This document shows, in pieces, positions 42,266-51,000 of a DNA stretch of 64,000 nucleotides (position 1 is its first letter; each line of letters starts with the position of its first letter). The position numbers and the translations under genes were made by a program. The notes beneath the pieces were generated by a model. The model was not told the DNA's origin. It made no database searches and saw nothing but the letters and a program-made list of their open reading frames with translations. Origin of the DNA: Robiginitomaculum sp. (lineage in GTDB: Bacteria > Pseudomonadota > Alphaproteobacteria > Caulobacterales > Maricaulaceae); contig JAJFFN010000016.1 in assembly GCA_021776635.1 (NCBI GenBank), forward strand, positions 62,001-126,000, in the 5' to 3' direction.

Positions 42266-43506
42266 GAAATTCCAAAACCCCCCCTAAAAAAGAAACCAAA
42301 ATGGTGAAATCAGCTGAGCTTAGAACGGCTCAAGCCGATTTTTCTGCAACATTTGCGGCTTTTAAAGATGCAAATGATCAACGATTGGCTGAAATAGAAT
42401 CCAAGCAAACGGCTGATGTATTATTGAACGAGAAAGTCGAACGTTTAAACAATGCCCTAGACCAACAAACAAATCGTATCGAACGTCTGTCCATTAAGAA
42501 CGCGCAACCTCATCTTGGTTCAACAACAAAAAGTGGTGAAGCCAAATCGGCTTGGTCATCTTATATTCGTACCGGTGATGGCAGTGCGCTCATGACCTTA
42601 GAAAGTAAAGGTTTAAACGCAGGCATTGACGCAGAAGGCGGTTATGTCGCTCCGGCTGAAACCGAGAGCCGCATTGACCGTGCTTTGTCTGAGACTTCAC
42701 CGTTTCGTTCAATCTCCAGTGTTCGCCGTATTGGAGCTGGTGTTTATAAAAAACCTGTAAGTATCGGTGGTGCTTCGTCAGGTTGGGCTGGCGAAATAGA
42801 TGCCCGTCCCGAAACAACTGTACCGCAAATGGATCTGTTGGATTTTCCAGCCGGTGAGCTTTATGCCATGCCTGCTGCGACGCAAGTATTGCTCGACGAC
42901 GGTGTAGCTGATGTAGACCAATGGTTGGCAGATGAAGTCCGGGATGTATTTTCCGCCCAAGAAACTGCTGCATTTACCAATGGTAATGGCGTCAATAAAC
43001 CGAACGGTATTTTGAACTATACCAATGTTGCGGATGCATCCCATACATGGGGTAATGTCGGCTATGTGGCCACGGGTACTGCTGGCGCATTTGCCACAAC
43101 TGCGCCGATTGATGCATTGATTGATTTGATCTATGCGCCCAAACCGCGTTACCGTTCAGATGCAAGTTTTATGATGAACCGCCGTACGATTGGTGCTCTA
43201 CGTAAGTTCAAAGATGCTGACGGAAATTATATTTGGCAACCTGCACAGACTGCTGGACAGCCTTCTTCATTGCTCGGCTATCGCGTGGTTGAAGTCGAAG
43301 ACATGCCGGATATTGCCGCCTCTAGTTACTCGGTTGCTTTTGGTGATTTTCGCCGTGGCTATCTGATTGTTGACCGTCAAGGCGTTCGGGTATTACGTGA
43401 TCCTTATTCCGCTAAACCATATGTCTTGTTCTACACGACCAAGCGTGTCGGCGGCGGAATTCAAGATTTCAATGCTATCAAGCTTCTGAAATTCGCTGTG
43501 AGCTAG
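42262..43506 (+). CDS. GTA major capsid protein
   Basis: An HK97-fold capsid protein of 414 residues. Residues 1-95 are a charged, helical scaffolding-like delta domain that the protease removes; the mature part begins near SAWSSYIRTGDGSAL and has EGGYVAPAE, ETSPFRSISSVRR, FPAGELYAMPAATQ, YRSDASFMMNRRTIGALRKFKDADGNYIWQP, GYRVVEVEDMPD and AFGDFRRGYLIVDR. It starts with GTG at 42262 (GTGA overlap with the protease), supported by AGGAG at 42251-42255. Confidence 0.95.
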   Translation: MRNSKTPPKKETKMVKSAELRTAQADFSATFAAFKDANDQRLAEIESKQTADVLLNEKVERLNNALDQQTNRIERLSIKNAQPHLGSTTKSGEAKSAWSSYIRTGDGSALMTLESKGLNAGIDAEGGYVAPAETESRIDRALSETSPFRSISSVRRIGAGVYKKPVSIGGASSGWAGEIDARPETTVPQMDLLDFPAGELYAMPAATQVLLDDGVADVDQWLADEVRDVFSAQETAAFTNGNGVNKPNGILNYTNVADASHTWGNVGYVATGTAGAFATTAPIDALIDLIYAPKPRYRSDASFMMNRRTIGALRKFKDADGNYIWQPAQTAGQPSSLLGYRVVEVEDMPDIAASSYSVAFGDFRRGYLIVDRQGVRVLRDPYSAKPYVLFYTTKRVGGGIQDFNAIKLLKFAVS

Positions 43507-43611
43507 TCCCCCTCGCACGAACGGCTGTCCTTGCTTTCTATTCTCCGGCAACGGGGCAAGGGCAGCCACTTCTTTTATTTATCAACATCATTCATTTTTA
43601 TCGAGAAATTT

Positions 43612-44175
43612 ATGTCCCTAATAGATTTGTCCACTCCTGTGGTGGAGCCGATTGACCTTGCCTATGCTAAGACATTTTTGCGTGTTGACGGCACAGAGGA
43701 AGATACGCTCATTGAAACTTTAATAAAAACTGCTCGTCACAAGGTGGAAAACATGATTGGGCGGACTTTGATTAGTCGTAATTTTATTTACCGATGTCCT
43801 GTTACCATATCTAGGTGCATTGTGCTTCCTCGCCCCCCTTTATTAAGCGTAACACGATTAACTTTGATTGCGGAGAATGACCAAGCGGTTGATATCCCTA
43901 ACACTGATTTTTCAGTCACCTTGCGAGGTGATCCGGCTCAACTCAGTTTGAAGTCTGGGAAAAACTGGACAGATTACATAGCTGAGTTCATGACATTGGA
44001 GGTTGAATTTACAGCTGGCTACGGTGTTACACCCGAAGATGTCCCGCTTCCTATTCGCCAAGCAATTTTACTGTTGTTGGCACATTCCTATGAATACCGG
44101 GAAATGTCTCCCAGTCCAGCAATGCCAATTATGGTGGATGCGCTTTTGGCGCCTTATCGTTCGGTGCGGATATGA
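43612..44175 (+). CDS. GTA head-tail connector (g6-like)
   Basis: A head-tail connector of the gp6-like type, 187 residues from the chosen start: LAYAKTFLRVDGTEEDTLIETLIKTARHKVENMIGR and LPIRQAILLLLAHSYEYRE are the conserved segments. It forms part of the ring under the portal. I start at ATG 43612; a longer frame adds 27 residues of no likeness. It overlaps the next gene by four bases (ATGA). Confidence 0.86.
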   Translation: MSLIDLSTPVVEPIDLAYAKTFLRVDGTEEDTLIETLIKTARHKVENMIGRTLISRNFIYRCPVTISRCIVLPRPPLLSVTRLTLIAENDQAVDIPNTDFSVTLRGDPAQLSLKSGKNWTDYIAEFMTLEVEFTAGYGVTPEDVPLPIRQAILLLLAHSYEYREMSPSPAMPIMVDALLAPYRSVRI

Positions 44176-44489
44176 TCGGCAATTTACGAACTCGTATCGG
44201 TATTTATGTACCGCAAACAACGCCAGACGACATTGGTGGTGTACAAACAAGCTGGGTTTTATTCGCTCAGGCATGGGCACACATAAAGCCAAAGACCACA
44301 CAAGAGCGTAGTGAAAATGGTCGCGTTGCCATTACCAAAACATATTTGGTCACACTGCGCTGGCAACGGGATTTTCCAAAACGGGCACGGTTGTTGTGGG
44401 AGGAACACACTTTACGTGTCTTGACTGCATCTGACCCAGATTTGCGCCGTGAACGCTTGCATCTCATCTGCGAGGAGGAAGAACAGTGA
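44172..44489 (+). CDS. GTA head closure protein (g7-like)
   Basis: A phage head-closure/head-tail joining protein of 105 residues: LRTRIGIYVPQTTPDDIGG at the start, WAHIKPKTTQERSENGR, and a final RRERLHLICEE. It seals the filled head and holds the tail. It overlaps neighbours on both sides by four bases. Confidence 0.86.
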   Translation: MIGNLRTRIGIYVPQTTPDDIGGVQTSWVLFAQAWAHIKPKTTQERSENGRVAITKTYLVTLRWQRDFPKRARLLWEEHTLRVLTASDPDLRRERLHLICEEEEQ

Positions 44490-44899
44490 ACGATAATAAT
44501 CAAGCACAGGCGTTGGCAAAAGCCATACATTCGGTGCTCAGTAACAATATTGCTGTACAAAGTGTATTCGGACAAAATCCACGCCTTTATGATCATGTTC
44601 CTGAGGATCCAATTTTTCCATACTTGACATATGGCCCTCTGCGAAGCGCGGATATTGGCGGTGATGATACACCGATGACAGCCCATAATATGACTTTACA
44701 TTTATGGTCACGCTACTGTGGTCGTGCTGAAATCATGAACATGTTGCAAGCTGTTACCGGTGCTATTGAAAATGGAAATTGGCAGTTAAGCGCAGGTCAT
44801 TTGGTCAGTACCAATGTGATTTTTACCGATCAATTTAGGGCGCCTGATGGTCATACAATGCACGGAATTATTAGGCTCAACGCCACGACACAACCATAA
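44486..44899 (+). CDS. GTA tail terminator, DUF3168 (g8-like)
   Basis: A DUF3168 protein of 137 residues: LAKAIHSVLSNNIAVQSVFG, RLYDHVPEDPIFPYLTYG, HNMTLHLWSRYCGRAEIMN and HGIIRLNA. Members close the tail tube. It starts with GTG at 44486, overlapping the g7 stop (GTGA), with GAGGAGG at 44472-44478 seven bases upstream. Confidence 0.88.
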   Translation: MNDNNQAQALAKAIHSVLSNNIAVQSVFGQNPRLYDHVPEDPIFPYLTYGPLRSADIGGDDTPMTAHNMTLHLWSRYCGRAEIMNMLQAVTGAIENGNWQLSAGHLVSTNVIFTDQFRAPDGHTMHGIIRLNATTQP

Positions 44900-44916
44900 A
44901 ATAAAAGGAGGCCAAA

Positions 44917-45327
44917 ATGGCTGCACAACGCGGGCGGGATATGCTCGTTAAAATCAAAGATGACCTAGGCATATTCGTAACGGTCGCAGGGCTGCGTACT
45001 AAAACTTTGAAATTCAATGCAAAGTCAATCGATATTACCCATAGTGAAAGCGACGAAGCCTGGCGTGAGCTGCTGCCTGGTGCCGGAGTGAAATCCGTAG
45101 AAATTGGTGGGAATGGTATATTTAAAGACGGTGCATCTGATGCATTGGTCCGCACAAGTTTTTTCGAACAAAGTGCCAAAACTTACGAAATCATAATTCC
45201 AGATTTTGGTTCTATTACTGGTAATTTTATCATTACGACATTGATGTATGCAGGTAGTTATAAAGGTGAGGCCAGCTATGAATTGCAATTGGTCAGTGCT
45301 GGCAAACCTATTTTTGCAGCAATATAA
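44917..45327 (+). CDS. GTA major tail tube protein (g9-like)
   Basis: A TP901-1-family major tail protein of 136 residues: RGRDMLVKIKDDLGIFVTVAGLRTKTLKFNAKSIDITHSES, AWRELLPGAG, and YKGEASYELQLVSAG. It builds the tail tube. AGGAGG precedes the ATG. Its stop shares a base with the g10 start (TAATG). Confidence 0.9.
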   Translation: MAAQRGRDMLVKIKDDLGIFVTVAGLRTKTLKFNAKSIDITHSESDEAWRELLPGAGVKSVEIGGNGIFKDGASDALVRTSFFEQSAKTYEIIIPDFGSITGNFIITTLMYAGSYKGEASYELQLVSAGKPIFAAI

Positions 45328-45653
45328 TGCCAAAGTGTGCACAAAACGGCTTTCAAAAGGGTGATGTTCCTTTGAAAATTGAAGGGCGCACATACCGGCT
45401 TCGGTTGACACTCGGTAGCCTTGCAGAAATCGAAGCAAGGCTTGGTGTTAAAGGACCGATTGCCTTGGCTGAAAAAATCAGAAGTTTTGGTGCAAAAAAC
45501 CGTAACAATCAAGAAGCTATGACATTGCTTGAATGTTTGCTGCGTGCACCTGATCATACTGGTGAAGTACGCGTACCACATATTGTAAAATGCGCAAAGC
45601 CAATGGACTATATGCCGGCCATCGCGACTTTGTTTGAAGAGACTTTTTCATGA
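45327..45653 (+). CDS. GTA gp10-family protein
   Basis: The 108-residue protein matches the GTA_gp10 family: LRLTLGSLAEIEARLGVKGPIALAEKIRSF, with LECLLRAPDHTGE. The gene lies where tailed phages keep tail assembly chaperones, and that role is inferred. It overlaps neighbours by TAATG and ATGA. Confidence 0.88.
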   Translation: MPKCAQNGFQKGDVPLKIEGRTYRLRLTLGSLAEIEARLGVKGPIALAEKIRSFGAKNRNNQEAMTLLECLLRAPDHTGEVRVPHIVKCAKPMDYMPAIATLFEETFS

Positions 45654-45865
45654 GCAAAGACCAGGTTGTATGGCCTTTTGACCTCTGGTTAAAAACGGCT
45701 GTGCGTGGATTTGGCCTATCCCCCATAGAGTTCTGGGCAATGTCCGTGCGTGATTGGTTGTCCTTGCTATCCAATCAGACTGAACAAGGTTTAGGCCGCA
45801 CGGAATTCTCGAAATTAATGGGAACTTACCCTGACACGAGCATAAAAAGAGACACAAATGATTGA
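45650..45865 (+). CDS. GTA tail assembly chaperone-like (g10.1)
   Basis: A 71-residue protein of the phage tail assembly chaperone/DUF2376 kind: VWPFDLWLKTAVRGFGLSPIEFWAMSVRDWLSLL. It overlaps gp10 (ATGA) and the tape measure gene (8 bases). In tailed phages such proteins hold the tape measure during tail assembly; a matching role is inferred from position. Confidence 0.85.
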   Translation: MSKDQVVWPFDLWLKTAVRGFGLSPIEFWAMSVRDWLSLLSNQTEQGLGRTEFSKLMGTYPDTSIKRDTND

Positions 45866-46271
45866 TACGCAAAAAGCCGAACAAGCACTCAATGACTTTG
45901 CTGAAGGTCCTGCCAAAGATGCTGCGGATTTTGCGGCGCAAAGCTTTGAGCAAGCAGGCGAGCGCATTGCACAAGCACTAGAGCGTGCAGCGCGAAATGG
46001 TGAATTTTCGTTTCGTGATATGACGGCTGCAATCTCCCGGGATTTGGCAACCTTGGCAATTCAAGAGCTGATACTAGATCCCTTGCAAACGGCACTTGCT
46101 GGTGGTGTAAAATCAAGCGGTGCGGCTCAGGCCCAAAACCCACTCAATGTCGTGATGAATATCACGGGCATAAGCGACGCAACGAGCTTGCAAAAATCCC
46201 TGCAAAAATCCCAAGGGCAAATATCGGCTTCTTTAGCCCGCGCTGTTTCACAGGGTCAAAAATTCATTTAG
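45858..46271 (+). CDS. short GTA tape measure protein (g11-like)
   Basis: A tape measure protein of only 137 residues, where the R. capsulatus protein has about 220. It is helical and Ala/Gln-rich throughout (AEQALNDFAEGPAKDAADFAAQSFEQAG, FSFRDMTAAISRDLATLAIQELILDPLQTAL). The end contains a near-perfect tandem of LQKS (LQKSLQKSQGQ), encoded by two 12-base copies ttgcaaaaatcc near 46189-46211. Tail length scales with tape measure length, so a short tail is predicted. Confidence 0.82.
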   Translation: MIDTQKAEQALNDFAEGPAKDAADFAAQSFEQAGERIAQALERAARNGEFSFRDMTAAISRDLATLAIQELILDPLQTALAGGVKSSGAAQAQNPLNVVMNITGISDATSLQKSLQKSQGQISASLARAVSQGQKFI

Positions 46272-46310
46272 CTATTCATACTTTTTAGCTATTCATTTAA
46301 GGACAAACCT

Positions 46311-46913
46311 ATGCCGTCATTTCACGATGTCAGCTTTCCGTTACCGCTTGCTTTTGGTGCGAGCGGTGGGCCGGTACGCCAAACGGAAATCATAACGCTT
46401 ACAAACGGTCACGAGCAACGAAACGCCGCGCAAGCCAATTCTAGGCGCCGTTATGACGCAGGTGTTGGTGTAAAAAGCTTGGATGATATTCACAAATTGA
46501 TAGTTTTTTTTGAGGCTAGGCGAGGGCAGTTACACTCTTTTCGGTTTCGTGATCCTATGGATTATATAGCCGATAATGAAATTGGGATTGGTGACGGTGT
46601 CGCCACTGAATTCCAGCTCTCTAAAACCTATTTCGATACGGCAGGGTCGTGGAAGCGAGCCATAAATAAACCAAAAACCGGTACGCTCATGATTAAATTG
46701 GGAGCCGCACAAACCACTGCGTTTACGGCGGACTATATGACAGGAAAAGTTGTGTTCGCTACACCGCCTGCAAACGAAACGGTTATCTCTGCTCAATTTG
46801 AATTTGACGTCGTCGTACGTTTTGAGACTGACCAACTCTCTGCATCCCTAGAGGGTTTCGGGGCAGGAGGTGGCGTGCATGTGCCGTTGATTGAAGTGCT
46901 TACAAATGCGTGA
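46311..46913 (+). CDS. GTA distal tail protein, DUF2460 (g12-like)
   Basis: A DUF2460 protein of 200 residues, typical of GTA clusters: FHDVSFPLPLAFGASGGPVRQTEI, RRRYDAGVGVKSLDDIHKLIVFFEARRGQLHSFRFRDPMDY, and RFETDQLSASLEGF. It belongs to the hub or baseplate region of the tail. It overlaps the next gene by eight bases. Confidence 0.92.
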   Translation: MPSFHDVSFPLPLAFGASGGPVRQTEIITLTNGHEQRNAAQANSRRRYDAGVGVKSLDDIHKLIVFFEARRGQLHSFRFRDPMDYIADNEIGIGDGVATEFQLSKTYFDTAGSWKRAINKPKTGTLMIKLGAAQTTAFTADYMTGKVVFATPPANETVISAQFEFDVVVRFETDQLSASLEGFGAGGGVHVPLIEVLTNA

Positions 46914-47562
46914 TTTTTCTCCTGAATTTATAGCCCATATATCCGGCGAGACCACGACACTATGCTGGGTCTGGCTGATTACTTGCACAGACGGAACGGT
47001 TTTTGGTTTTACGGATCATGATCAAAACATTGTAATCGATAGCATTACCTATCAGGCGGCATCAGGTTTTAGTCCAGCCGATATAGACAACCGCCTTGGC
47101 TTTGCTCTTGATAATTCTGCGGTGCATGGTTTGCTCGTTTCCGATGTGATAACAAAGACAGATATCCGAGCAGGAAAATATGATAATGCTAACGTAGAAA
47201 TCAGTCGTGTAAACTGGATGCAGCCAAATGAGTTTGGGTTGATTTGGGCTGGGAAACTAGGCGAAATCAAAATTAAAGACGGACAATTCGAAGCCGAGGT
47301 GGTCGGCAAAACGGCTGCATTGGAACGATCTACAGGTCGGGTATTTGCACGTGGATGTGATGCCAGTTTTGGTGATATACGCTGCGGGGTGGACGTGGAA
47401 AATTTTCCTGCGGGAACCGTATGTCCACGCACCTTTGAAGCCTGCCAATCTCAATTTAGTAATACCCTAAATTTTCGCGGTTTTCCTTATATGATCGGCG
47501 AAGATGCTGCCTATGTGGCCCCACGTGAAGGCGATAAAAAGGACGGCACTTCCCGCTATTGA
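46906..47562 (+). CDS. GTA hub protein, DUF2163 (g13-like)
   Basis: A DUF2163 protein of 218 residues: WLITCTDGTVFGFTDHDQNI, ADIDNRLGFALDNSAVHGLL, RVNWMQPNEFGLIWAGKLG, and the Cys-containing GCDASFGDIRCGV. The Cys residues of the last segment (also CPRTFEACQ) match the tail-tip protein that binds an iron-sulfur cluster in R. capsulatus GTA (family knowledge, not shown here). I start at ATG 46906, overlapping the DUF2460 stop; a longer frame would run inside DUF2460. Confidence 0.9.
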   Translation: MRDFSPEFIAHISGETTTLCWVWLITCTDGTVFGFTDHDQNIVIDSITYQAASGFSPADIDNRLGFALDNSAVHGLLVSDVITKTDIRAGKYDNANVEISRVNWMQPNEFGLIWAGKLGEIKIKDGQFEAEVVGKTAALERSTGRVFARGCDASFGDIRCGVDVENFPAGTVCPRTFEACQSQFSNTLNFRGFPYMIGEDAAYVAPREGDKKDGTSRY

Positions 47563-47578
47563 TGGGTCGTTATTGATT

Positions 47579-48022
47579 GTGCAAAAAAAGATATTGCGTC
47601 AAACCATTATAGACGAGGCGATGAGTTGGATTGGAACACCGTACCAACATCAATGCTCTAAGAAAAATGCAGGCTGTGATTGCCTCGGCTTGGTCCGTGG
47701 TATTTGGCGTAAATTATATGGCTGCGAGCCTGTTCAAATACCGCCCTACACACCTGATTGGGCTGAAGTTGGCAAAGAGGAAACGCTCCGTGATGCTTCA
47801 GAACATTACCTTGACCCTATTGCAGTCAAGAATGCTCGTCCTGGGGATGTGTTGTTGTTTCGCATGCAAGCCGGTGTGCCTGCAAAGCATATGGCCGTTT
47901 TGATTGAACCTGATTTGATTATTCACGCGTATTGGGGGCGCGCGGTAACGCGGTCATTTTTAGCACCTTATTGGGTGCGCCGCCGCGCCTATGCTTATTC
48001 ATTTCCAAATGTAGAGAGCTAA
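47579..48022 (+). CDS. GTA NlpC/P60 peptidase (g14-like)
   Basis: A cell-wall peptidase of 147 residues that probably opens the peptidoglycan when the particle meets a cell. The NlpC/P60 Cys is in AGCDCLGLVRGIWR and the His in PAKHMAVLIEPDLIIHAY. No ATG suits: the family opening IIDEAMSWIGTPYQHQ follows a GTG at 47579, which I choose; TTG 47573 or 47594 are alternatives, and the ribosome binding site is weak. The gene ends one base before g15. Confidence 0.88.
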   Translation: MQKKILRQTIIDEAMSWIGTPYQHQCSKKNAGCDCLGLVRGIWRKLYGCEPVQIPPYTPDWAEVGKEETLRDASEHYLDPIAVKNARPGDVLLFRMQAGVPAKHMAVLIEPDLIIHAYWGRAVTRSFLAPYWVRRRAYAYSFPNVES

Positions 48023-48023
48023 T

Positions 48024-51000
48024 ATGTCCAATTTACTTCTAACTGCTGGTAAATCTTTTGGTAGCCAATTGTTACAAACTGCAGGTCGCATAGGTGTTGC
48101 TTATGCGAGCCAAACCATCACAAATGCTTTTGACAATAGAGTGTTTGAGGGGCCGCGCCTGCAATCTCTACATATACAATCCTCCCAAGACGGTGCCCCT
48201 ATGGCCCGCGTGTTTGGCCGTGCCCGAATTGCAGGCCAGGTCATTTGGGCCGCTCGTGTTAAGGAACATGCAAGCGAAGAAAAGCGTGGTGGCAAGGGTG
48301 GGCCAAGTACACGTACCTTTAGTTATACGCTCAGTTTTGCCGTAGGGCTGTGCGAAGGAGAAATCCTTGATGTTGGGCAAATTTGGGCCAATGGAGCACC
48401 TCTTAAAACTAAAGATTTAAACACACGCCTTTATAAGGGTAACGACACCCAGTTGCCCGATCCGTTGATAGCAGAAATCGAAGACGTCAATGTACCCGCT
48501 TTTCGCGGCACCGCTTATATGGTGTTTGAAGGCATGCCCTTGGACGATTTTGGGGCGCGGTTACCGCAACTTAATTTTGAAATAATCCGCGCACCCAAGC
48601 AGACGAATAATGCGCCCCAGTTAGAAGACTTGGTTCGCGGCGTTGATTTGATTCCTGGCTCCGGAGAATTTGCCTACGGCAGTACAATCACTGAAGAGCG
48701 CCTTGGGCCTGGCACAAGCCGCGCCGTAAACATGAACAACCTAACTGGTAAATCTGATATGGATGCTGCGCTGGATCAGCTACAAGCCCAATTGCCAAAT
48801 TGCACCCATGTGACATTGGTGGTAAGTTGGTTTGGTGATGATTTGCGGCTTGGAAATTGTCAACTCAGGCCGGGCATAGAAAGCCGTGATAGGATTGACA
48901 AACCGGGGAATTGGCAAGTCGGCGACGAAAGTCGTGCTGATGCCTATTTGATTTCAAAGCTTGATAATCGTCCTGTGTACGGCGGCACACCGAGTGATGC
49001 GTCGGTGATAGAAGCCGTGCAAGCGTTAAAATCACGTGGTTTCTCCGTTACCTTATATCCGTTTATATTGATGGATATAGCCAATGGGAACACACTACCA
49101 AACCCATATGGTGGGACTGGGCAAGCTGTTTTTCCGTGGCGTGGCCGTATTACTTGCGATCCCGCAGCAGGCGTCGCAGGAAGTGCGGACAAAACGGCTA
49201 CGGCGGCTAATCAAGTGCAAACGTTTTTTGGCACAGCAAGTGGAAATGATTTTACGCAAGGTGTTGCTGGCGTGTCTTATACTGGACCTGGCGAAAAATC
49301 TTATCGCCGCATGGTTTTGCACTACGCACATTTGATGCAAGTCGCAGGCGGCGTTGATGCGTTTATCATTGGATCTGAGATGCGCGGCATGACGACAGTG
49401 CGCGGCTTAGGAAATGGTTTTCCAGCCGTGGATGCTTTAAAAACTTTGGCCACAGATATCCGTTTTATTTTAGGGGTAAATACCAAATTAACATATGCGG
49501 CTGATTGGTCTGAATATTTTGGGTATCATCCACAGGACGGCTCTGGTGATGTGTTTTTCCATCTTGATCCATTGTGGGCGGATACCAGTATTGATGCCGT
49601 GGGGATAGATGCGTATTTTCCGCTTTCTGATTGGCGCGATACCTCGGGTCATTTGGACGGACAGAATTACCAACGGATATATGATCTAGATTATCTTAAT
49701 GCCAATATGGAAGGCGGTGAAGGCTATGATTGGTATTATGCAAATCAAGCGGACCGCGATAATCAAACCAGAACCCCTATCACTGACGGTGCCCAGAATA
49801 AACCTTGGGTTTTTCGTTACAAAGATGTCAAGGGGTGGTGGGCAAATCCGCATTATAACCGTATTGGCGGCATTGAGCAGGCAAGCGCGACGGCCTGGCT
49901 TGCACAATCCAAACCAATTTGGTTTACTGAAATTGGGTGTCCTGCAATCGACAAAGGTGCAAATCAGCCCAATGTATTTTGGGATCCAAAATCATCAGAA
50001 AGTTATGCACCTTATTTTTCTACCGCTACTCGTGATGATCTCATACAACGCCGTTATATAGAAACTTTCCTTGGCTATTGGCAGGTGGCTAATAATAAAA
50101 ATCCGATTTCGACCGTATACAGTGGGCCAATGGTTGATTTATCCCGTGCTCATATTTGGAGTTGGGACGCCAGACCATTTCCCGATTTTCCAGCACGTTT
50201 GGACGTGTGGTCAGACGGTGACAATTGGCATACTGGTCATTGGATTAGCGGACGTACAGGCTTAGTCAGTCTTGCCGATATTGTCAGTGAGATAAGTATT
50301 TCGAGCGGCGTGGGTACGCCGGATGTCTCAAAGGTTCTGGGTATGGTCAGCGGGTATGTGCTCGATCGTCCTATGAGTGCGCGTGCTGCATTGACGCCGT
50401 TGTCACGTCTTTACGGATTTGATTTGGTGGAGCGCGCGAATGGATTAAGTTTTGCATCAAGAGGCACACAAACTACATTATCTCTAAAGGTATCTGAATT
50501 GGTGTATGGGCCAGAACGAAACACTTTGACCACCACACGCCTAGATTTTGAAGCAAGACCAAAAGATTTACGTATCAACTTTATTGATCAGGAAAAAGAT
50601 TATCAAAGCGGTATGGTGTTGGCCCGAGATTTATTTGCTGAAACAGAAAAGACCATTGATATATCTGCACCCATAATTCTTGATACGGGGCAGGCTAAAG
50701 TCATCGCGAATAGTTTACTTGAGCAAATGCTCGGCGAAAATGAAACCATTGAGTTTGTGGTACCGCCACTGTTATCTGGCTTAGAGGTTGGTGATGTTGT
50801 CGATATTGAAGGTGTTGTGGGCGTTTGGAAAATTACTAATCTTGACGGTCTGGGTGGTCGGCAAGCGCAAGCGCAGCTTATTGGTGCAGGTGCCGTTAGC
50901 ATAACTAGCGGAATTGCGCCGGGTGTGGGCGTAACGCCCGATTGGGTGTCTGCTCCTGAAGGGTATGCGCTCGATATTGCTGACTTTATGGGTACGGGCG

